Both the position numbers and the translations under genes were made by a program. Positions 57,222 to 64,000 of a stretch of DNA of 64,000 bases are shown here, one piece after another (the stretch's first letter is position 1; each line of letters starts with the position of its first letter). This stretch comes from Blasia pusilla (lineage: Eukaryota; Marchantiophyta; Marchantiopsida; Blasiales). The stretch covers positions 27,280,001-27,344,000 of the forward strand of contig CM114271.1 of the NCBI GenBank assembly GCA_050084515.1, read 5' to 3'. A model generated the notes under the pieces. It saw only the letters and a program-made list of their open reading frames with translations, was not told the DNA's origin and did not search any database.

Positions 57222-57350
57222 ATTTGTGTGAGAGCTCGTACACGGTCATTTCGGTGTTCAGATGCCATGAGTGAATATGGTACCTTGCGTGTTTGTGCTC
57301 GTAGTCGGTGATAATGATGTATGTTGTGTAGCGATGTGTATGCGTATGAA
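56397..57350 (+). repeat. Inverted copy of the E2-family LTR with an internal insertion
   Basis: Read on the minus strand it follows the LTR: GCATACACATCGCTACACAAC, CTCCTAATGAGAGGCTTGGG, AACAAAGAGAGAATGAGCTC, a GGTCAAGATCACTTCC part, and ends CTATCATAAAAGACATGATA. About 56593-57020 is extra DNA lying at the position where E1 inserted in the E2 copy. A long (GA)n run is expanded inside the LTR. Confidence 0.72.
57163..57216. repeat. (GA)n microsatellite
   Basis: About 27 uninterrupted GA dinucleotides. It grew from the CTCTCTCTCTTG-type tract of the LTR (compare 43663-43675). Confidence 0.97.
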
Positions 57351-57369
57351 AAATCTAATCTCAATTATT

Positions 57370-59450
57370 TGAGATATCTATCTATAGTAATTTATAAGAT
57401 ATTATCTTCTAATTCCAAGAGAGACTCTTGATGTCAAGCATATCTGCCCCTCCCATATCAAACTTACCTCATATAGTTAATTTTACACACAAGGTTTAAT
57501 TTCATTTCCTTCATCTAAGGTCTGGTTGGTGGTTACTCACTAGGTTGTCCATTCACATTTGTCCAACCACTAGTATTCTTTTGAGATTTGTCTAGAACTA
57601 TTAACTTTGTAATTAGCTAGTTTGTTGCCCTTTTCTTTTAACATTTCTCATCTACTTACCGTCTTGAAATACAATTGCATTTATTTTGTCCTTTTTTAAA
57701 AAATTGATTATTTTTCTAGAGTGTCCAGCCAATTTTTGAATATCTCTTCTTTCGACATTTGATATTTTAAGCAAATAAAGTTATGATATGTGTCTTGGGC
57801 TAAGTTAGAAACAATTTGGGCGTCAAGTTGGGATCCATTGGTGATTAATACTAGGTCAGTTAAATTACCCATCATTATTCCATAACCCACGACTACGTAC
57901 TAGTTTATTTTTATCTATATAATAATTGACAATCACATATGCATAATACGACAAGATAGCGAGACAATAAGACAAAATAGTTAACACTCTTGAATTTTGT
58001 TTCCTTAGCCTCGTTAGATGGGTACAAATAGGAAAAGGAAAAGAATAGGATTTGAATGGAATATATATTAATCAATTAGTAATTAATTTAGTATTATAAT
58101 GGATAATTATAAATATTAATAAAATATAATTAATATGATAAATAACCAAAAATTTAGAATTTTTACCTCAATTCATATTTGATGGAAAAAGGAAATAAAA
58201 ATATAATGAAGGAGTAGATTTTTTTAAAATTTTATGGAAAGATAAAATTACTTAGTGTATTGGGATATCATTTAAATTTGAATGGAGGATTATAATTACT
58301 AAGAACAGTGAAATGTTATAACTCTTCTAAGATTTTAGAAAATAGAAATCATAATTAAAATTTGAAATAAATAGCATGATCATTTTAAGAAATAATTATA
58401 TTAATTCATATGTTATATTTTGGGGAAGGAAAAGAATTTGAATGGAAAAGGAAAATAATTTCGTTAATTAAAATTAGATAAGATTTTGGTTAGTGAATGT
58501 TTTGTTGGTGTGAAGAAAAATTATTGTTTGAGCTTTTACGAAGGAGTGAAATTATTCAAGGGAGATGGATGTTATTTAAAAGTGAAAATTTCTTACTCTT
58601 TTAAGATTTTAAAAAATAGAAATTACACTCAAAATTCAATTTAGAAATTTAAACATAATTAATTTTTTTTATTGACACCTGTTTTTTAAGGCCCTATTAA
58701 CATGTGGTTATTGGACAAGAAACAAAATTTTCACGTGTTATGGACAGAAAAGAAAAAGTTTGAATTTGTGTGCAGCATCATTAATCCATTCACTAATAAA
58801 AGCTCTTCAAACATTTTTTTATTTTCCGTGCATCGTACGGATACCTTAGTGATAATCTATATTACTAAGTGAAAGTGCTCATGCTACTAAAAATTATCAT
58901 CAGATTTAAAGTAATTAGACAATCCATTAAGGTCTTATCTCCCCACTCCCTTTCACAATTGCAAATCCTTCCGTTGAAGATTCCATTCTTTAGGACCCCT
59001 ACTACTAGACCATATTAAGTGGTTTTTTTTTCTCTCTTGAGTCCATGTTTTCCAGTAGCCTCTATGTGCTAAATCTATTATGGCCTCAACACATAGGTGC
59101 TACATCTATGAATAGAGATGTCAGCCAATTAAATAAAGACATTTCGATTCATTCCATTTCATATTAATATTTTCAATTCTCTCCACTCATGTTAATTTTT
59201 TCTTTATTCTCAATTTTAGTATTCCGTTTACTCACTCCATTCCATGTGTTTTTAATCTTTCTATCCATATGGTGTTAGTGTTTCTTTTTCACTCTCTCCA
59301 TTCCGTTAGTATCATGTTTATGGTTCCATGTCCAATTTTCCTCCCCGGTTTAAAAAAACTTAAAAGATATGTACCACATAACATTACACACTTATTTTAT
59401 TTTATTATTATGGTATGTAACACACGCTTAGTAAAGTGGATTTATATATC
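57370..59450. other. AT-rich DNA, no gene recognised
   Basis: Very A/T-rich, with no notable frame. It contains the Helitron-like end at 58826-58850. Confidence 0.5.
58826..58850 (+). mobile_element. Helitron-like 3' end (decayed)
   Basis: CCGTGC-ATC-GTACGG hairpin followed by ATACC and TTAG-T. The upstream 130 bp is related to 29936-30062. Confidence 0.48.
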
Positions 59451-59550
59451 TAATTGCTACGGAACATCTACACTAAACCCGCAGATTCATATCTACTCCC
59501 GCCTCTTCTAACAGCGCTGCAGTGCAGCGCAAGGAGGGGAGGGGAGGGCT

Positions 59551-60427
59551 ATGGCGATGGCTGTGGCTGTGGCAGGAGGTGCCGTGAGTCGGCCATCTCT
59601 TTGCTGCTTGTCGTCCCCAGCGCCTTCGGCGAATCAGAATTGTGCCAATGTACCGGTCTGCGACGGGGGCTTTCGGGTGCAGCGATTGCAGAGTGAGCTT
59701 CGGTCTGGCTGCAGGAAAGGAGGAGGTGGAAGATTGAAACCCAAACGGGTGGAAGTACTCTGGGGAGTGGCGGTCGCGTCGCTGAAGGTAGATTTCGTTC
59801 CTGTCTTGGTCGCAGTGGTATGTGCCAAAAATACCGCACGTTTTCTGTACTGGTCTTTCCGTGGCGCGGAGACGACGATGCGACTGGTTGTGAGGTGAAT
59901 TTTGGTTGAATTATGAATCTCAAGTTTGATGGTTTGAGTCTGCTCCTACCGCGACACCCTTGGATTCGGAAGCTGTGTAGGATACTCCATCTCATGGAGA
60001 AGGTTGTGTAATTGGCAGTGACATGAACTCCTTGCACATGGTCGAAGGTGGGAACGGCGGCTCTACGACGATGGCTTCTGCTGCAAACCTCATGATTTGC
60101 AAACCTGTGGATGAAAGTCTTGTGGAGAAACGATGAAATGAAACGACAGTCGTCTGTAAATTCCCACGAGAATTCCTTGAGCTTCGCCGAAGTAACTGTT
60201 TGTATCAACTCTTAGGATTGTAAGAATGAGTACGCTGCCCGCAGCTTCAATTCTGAGCAAGGCGCCTGAAATTTCAAGGGCATGGCAAATCGAAGAGCTC
60301 CAGGGAGAGTGCTATAAACAGCAGAAAAGCTCTGAGAAGTTGGTTTTGTGCATGCACAATGGTTCCACGAGATATACATTCCGAAGTCCTTGATGAATTG
60401 AAAGCCAGCCTTGTGTGGTGACTGACG

Positions 60428-60518
<91 letters not shown>

Positions 60519-61746
60519 CTTGCTGCAACATGTGTGGCTTCTACAGGCTGAAAGAAGCTGGAAACATTGTTCTCTTGAGCAGGATGCGGAACAGTTGGTA
60601 AAGTCGGGGGTTGTGCGAAACGTGGCGCCAGAAGATGTCTCAGGTCTGCTCTCTCGAGGGGAATACAAGCTGTTGGACGTTCGGCCTATTTGGGAACGAG
60701 AGAAAGCTCATGTGGCAGGTTCATATCACGTGCCTCTGTTCGTAGAGGACATGAGCACAGGTGCCCTACCACTGCTGAAGAAAGGCATACAAATGGGCCA
60801 AGGGGGATGGTGGATCGGGCTTAAACTCACCACCAGGAACGACCAGTTTCTCCAGCAAGTGCTGGCCAAAGTCCCGCAGAAGGAGAAGCTTCTGGTTGCT
60901 TGCGGAGAAGGCTTGAGGTGAGCTCTGTGGGTCCAGTTCTAGCGCGCTGTTCATTTCCGTCGTAGAGACCCCAAATGGTGACTTTTCATTCATAGGTTGC
61001 CTTTTTCTCCTTTTGTTGGTTTGGGAAGGAGAGTTCCACGAACCGGTCTCATTGCCCTTTTCTCATTGTGCAAGTTGGGGTTAGGTGAGACAATTCGTTC
61101 GCATTCAGCCGTAGAGGACCTTTGTAGAGAAATTCGTACTGGTCGACCGGTTAATTCTGCTGGGCTTCGTGGAGGGTGGAGCTGGCGAAGAAACGTTTAA
61201 CAAAGATCTAGTACTTGTCGGTTCTAGTAGTAGATTGCCTGTTGGAATGCAATCGTTGTGACTGCGTCTGGTTAGCTCAAAGGAATTCAGATCAAGGTAC
61301 AACTGGACCTGCCATGGTGGAGCGTGCAAATGCACCACAGTCAAGTGAAGAAGACTGTTTGGAAGCCCCACCTGATTAGCGTGGTAGAGGACGCCTTGAG
61401 GAGTGTGCTGTCTGCGATTGGCATGAATAGTCAGTCGCTCGGAGGCTTGGGTTGACTGTCACAGGCAGATCCGTCATCGGCAGCCACAGTGTTTCAGTCT
61501 CTCATGGTGAGTCGTGTGCAAACTTGTTTGTGATTTGGCAGGTCGTTGCTGGCTGTAGAGGAGCTCTCAGATGCTGGCTATGGACAACTGGGATGGCTCC
61601 GAGGAGGATTCAACAGTGTGAGAGATGACGCTATCGACAATGTTCGAGGAACCACGCGGCTCCGTTTCGCCACTTTAGGAGGCGTCTCCGAGTATCTTCT
61701 TAAAATCGCCCTGTTTTTCCAGAGCCTGAGACGCTCTGCCAACTGA
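59551..61746 (+). CDS. STR10: Rhodanese-like domain protein, plastid-targeted STR10 type (3 exons)
   Basis: Exons 59551-59817, 60547-60917 and 61542-61746, with GT-AG junctions and matching phases, give about 280 residues. Residues 1-60 are rich in Ala, Ser, Arg and Gly and poor in acids, as in a chloroplast transit peptide. The rhodanese domain begins AEQLVKSGVVRNVAPEDVSG, then KLLDVRPIWEREKAHVAGSY and HVPLFVED. The active-site loop is LLVACGEGLRS: Cys (codon 60901-60903) followed by GEGLR, the C-x5-R-like loop, so sulfurtransferase chemistry is possible. The end, GQLGWLRGGFNSV and LRFATLGGVSEYLLKIALFF, matches Arabidopsis STR10 from memory. Exon 1's donor could instead be at 59787 (AAG-GTAGAT); GTG-GTATGT at 59817 is better. 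Substrate and pathway are not known. Confidence 0.9.
60430..60518 (+). repeat. Compound (TC)n(AC)n microsatellite just before a splice acceptor
   Basis: About 19 TC units run directly into about 25 AC units, ending 28 bp before the CTACAG acceptor of STR10 exon 2. It stands where a polypyrimidine tract is expected. Confidence 0.97.
61281..61468 (+). repeat. Dispersed repeat copy 1 (STR10 intron 2)
   Basis: Landmarks CAGATCAAG, CAGTCAAGT, CCCACCTGATTAGCGTGGTAG, AGGACGCC and GGCTTGGGTT occur in the same order and spacing at 62170-62322. Confidence 0.72.
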
Positions 61747-62169
61747 TCGGAGCTCGAAAAGTGACATGCAGTAAAGCTCGGCACGCTCACACTCGAATTG
61801 CACAATGCATCTCTCTGATTCAGATGACCAGGGACACCGTCGCATCATCCTTTTGGTAGGAACTTGATTACTGTAATGACCATTTTCTCTCAACCGCCCC
61901 AGATTTTCTAGCTTGGGGGTTATGCAGGCAGGAGTAGAATAATAAATCCATGTGCGCACATGGATTCTTTCTAGTTCGCCACGCGATAACCACAAAGTTA
62001 CTCCGGTAGTAAACCTGAGGACAATGACGAATAGAAAGTCATTATTTTAGTGGCATCTTGCAAGATGTCTCCCGTGAACAATATGCGCTGTGCTATCGGA
62101 TATTCTCCATCGGTGGCGACATTTATAAGTGATAATGTTAGTAAACATCCAAAATTTCCTTTCGTTATA

Positions 62170-62322
62170 ACTCGATGAATCCAGATCAAGTTCCAACTCT
62201 GGAGCCTGCAACAGTCAAGTAACGAAGGCCGTCTGGAAACTCCCACCTGATTGGCATGGTAGAGGACGCCCTGGGCAGTTCTGTCTGGACAGTCAGTAGT
62301 TCGGAGCCTTGGGTTAAATGTT
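62170..62322 (+). repeat. Dispersed repeat copy 2 (between STR10 and apyrase)
   Basis: Same landmarks as copy 1: CAGATCAAG, CAACAGTCAAGT, CCCACCTGATTGGCATGGTAG, AGGACGCC and GCCTTGGGTT. It lies 424 bp after the STR10 stop codon. Confidence 0.72.
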
Positions 62323-62919
62323 ACACGGACCCAACAAATTTTACCCAGAACATCTTCATCTATCTAGTAGATTAGAATGTTCCAAGCAGGGTAATTACAA
62401 TTGAGAAGGAAAATACATCATTTAAATAATACACTATTTCCAATCCGTCGAAGGCAAAATTTTTGCTCATTAAGTCCACTTGGTATGCTCAATTAAGTTA
62501 CACAAATCACATTTTCTATCTATCTAGAAAAAATCTTTTTTCTCCTGCAATTACAATAGGCCGACAGACCATACCCTACTACTACCAGAAGACAAATGTG
62601 TCTTCATTTCTCTGACCAGCTTGCAAAGTTCTTAGCTACATCACGTGACTGGAGGCAGCTTCTCGGGAGTACAATCCAGTGATGACAGACAGCAATGAAC
62701 CTTTCCCCACTTAGTTACTCCTTGATAGATCAAGAAGCATCCCTTGCAGCTGTGGTGGAGTTGAAGTGCAGTTTTGCTTTGCACTAGAGAGACATGCTTC
62801 AGAGGTAATGAACCCCAATTTCACATGAAATACCCGGGAAAAACTAAGTTGTGTCAATGACAGCCATACCATCCAGTCAAGTAAGCTAAAATACCAACTT
62901 CACTTTAGAAGGTTGGGAC

Positions 62920-63853
62920 TTATGATACACTTTCAATTGCCATACCAAGAGCCCATGCAGCTTCCACAGGTGCACCATGATATTTCACCTTCTTGACCAG
63001 GGTTATATGTTCGTCACGTCCAACTCCTGAGTTGAATCAAACAGTAATGTCAGTGGAGTTAAATAACAAAGACCACTGATCTTCCAGGGTTCATTTTTAT
63101 CATAAATGTCAGTAGTAATATCCGGGAGACCAATTTCACATATACTGGAAAACTACAAATACTTCATACACAGCAAACTCAATTTCCACTTGATCTTCCA
63201 AAGATTTTCAAGAAACAAATCTGATGACTCACCGAATCCTTCAACAAGAAGAACATATTGATACAGAAGGTCCATGCAGAAGTACGGGGCATCTGCAGGT
63301 GAAATGCTGTAAGCTGTAGAAACATCGTCGATGTTTTTACTACAAACTCTTAACGCAGCCTTCTCAAAATCTACAGCTTTGATTGTAGCCTCTATGGCTG
63401 CAGCATCTTTGATGATTCCGGCCTGGCCATCAATCAAAGTAGTATTAGGTCTTGAAGCATAGGACATCACATCAACAAATAAACCCAGCAGAAGTGCAAG
63501 ACTCCACTCTGCCACTTTATACAAGTAGTTCAGGAATCAAGTAGTATCCATCACCAAATCCAACCACAACACAAAATTATGATTAATAGATCTGTTACTG
63601 TGTGAGTCTGAAACCAATACTTCTGTCAAAAGTCTTACCTCCAGGGCCCTGTCAAAAAAAAATGAGGCAACAAGGAGCTTCTTTCTTCCATCTCCACCAC
63701 CTCCACTCCAGATCCCTCCAAAAGTACACTGCATGCTTGCGCAGGCATCATCTTTCCTAAGAGCTGCCAATATAGTTGCTTTGCAGCTCTTGATATGTGC
63801 ACCATCTGGCCCAGCAACTGCTTTATGCTGATCACCACCGTAGGAGTAGTATC
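62920..63853 (-). CDS. Apyrase (GDA1/CD39 nucleoside phosphatase), C-terminal three exons, 5' part off the edge
   Basis: Hydrolyses nucleoside tri- and diphosphates; plant APY1/APY2-like proteins are Golgi or cell-surface enzymes. Exons on the minus strand: 63853-63639, 63506-63233, 63026-62920. Phases join exactly, and the first starts in phase so that G plus GA completes a Gly codon with the missing upstream exon. Motifs: YYSYGGDQHKAVAGPDGA; the apyrase conserved region 5 TFGGIWSGGGGDGRKKLLVAS; APYFCMDLLYQYVLLVEGFG; and the C-terminal APVEAAWALGMAIESVS before TAA (62920-62922). The acceptor at 63506 (GCAGAG-TGG) is the least certain junction. The gene is partial because the window ends; regions 1-4 must lie beyond 64000. 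It converges on STR10. Confidence 0.92.
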
Positions 63854-64000
63854 CTAGGTTATACGCCAGGCAAATACTCAGTCCCAACATATGAGGAAGA
63901 TGACTGACTCCCTCATCCAGACACCACTACTCTTGCACAGCGTTAGGTAATCTTGGGATCACACATGTACATTGAATCAGATTTTCCCACAACATACCAC

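Noticed and set aside
60415-60546. Coding of the (TC)n(AC)n tract as a Ser-Leu/Thr-His repeat
   Set aside because: It is open only because dinucleotide repeats lack stops. The acceptor at 60546 joins exon 1 in phase and excludes it.

Overview
The window is nuclear DNA of a plant. The host genes are plant-type and interrupted by GT-AG introns: cytosolic ribulose-phosphate 3-epimerase, an apyrase, a plastid-type rhodanese and a NOT4-like C4C4 RING protein. They sit in a sea of nested, decaying retrotransposons. A non-flowering land plant (bryophyte, lycophyte or fern) is my inference, drawn from the unusual transposon repertoire; nothing here proves the species.

Layout. 1-13.2 kb is a nested pile. 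A chromodomain Ty3/gypsy element (E1, 1210-7427, minus strand) sits inside the LTR of a second Ty3/gypsy element (E2, about 859-13150, minus). 14.9-17.6 kb holds the epimerase gene (minus, 8 coding exons including a 5-nt microexon) with a GC-rich upstream region at 18.6-19.35 kb. 19.4-31.2 kb is AT-rich and contains decayed relatives of E2 (E4 at about 21.4-25.6 kb, further gag scraps at 28.4-29.3 kb), a decayed chromovirus LTR, a Helitron-like end and a solo LTR. 33.68-36.94 kb is a non-LTR retrotransposon with a restriction-like endonuclease (minus). 37.5-39.9 kb is a GC-rich promoter and the RING gene (plus). 43.5-50.3 kb is a third relative of E2 (E3, minus). 50.5-59.4 kb is AT-rich with tandem repeats, an inverted LTR copy and Helitron-like ends. 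59.5-61.75 kb is the rhodanese gene (plus), and the 3' part of the apyrase gene (minus) converges on it and runs off the right edge.

The main find is the E2/E3/E4 family. Put side by side, the three broken copies give the order leader, gag (CCHC), protease, cytosine-5 DNA methyltransferase, reverse transcriptase, RNase H, integrase, PHD finger, then LTR. The element therefore carries both a DNA-methylation writer and a putative histone reader. The methyltransferase has motifs I, IV, VI, VIII and X in canonical order, unlike the permuted plant DRM enzymes. Retrotransposon-borne methyltransferases are known from dinoflagellates and charophyte algae. I do not know of this writer-plus-PHD combination being described in a land plant. 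Every copy here is disabled by stop codons and frameshifts, many of them C-to-T type, as expected for methylated transposon DNA.
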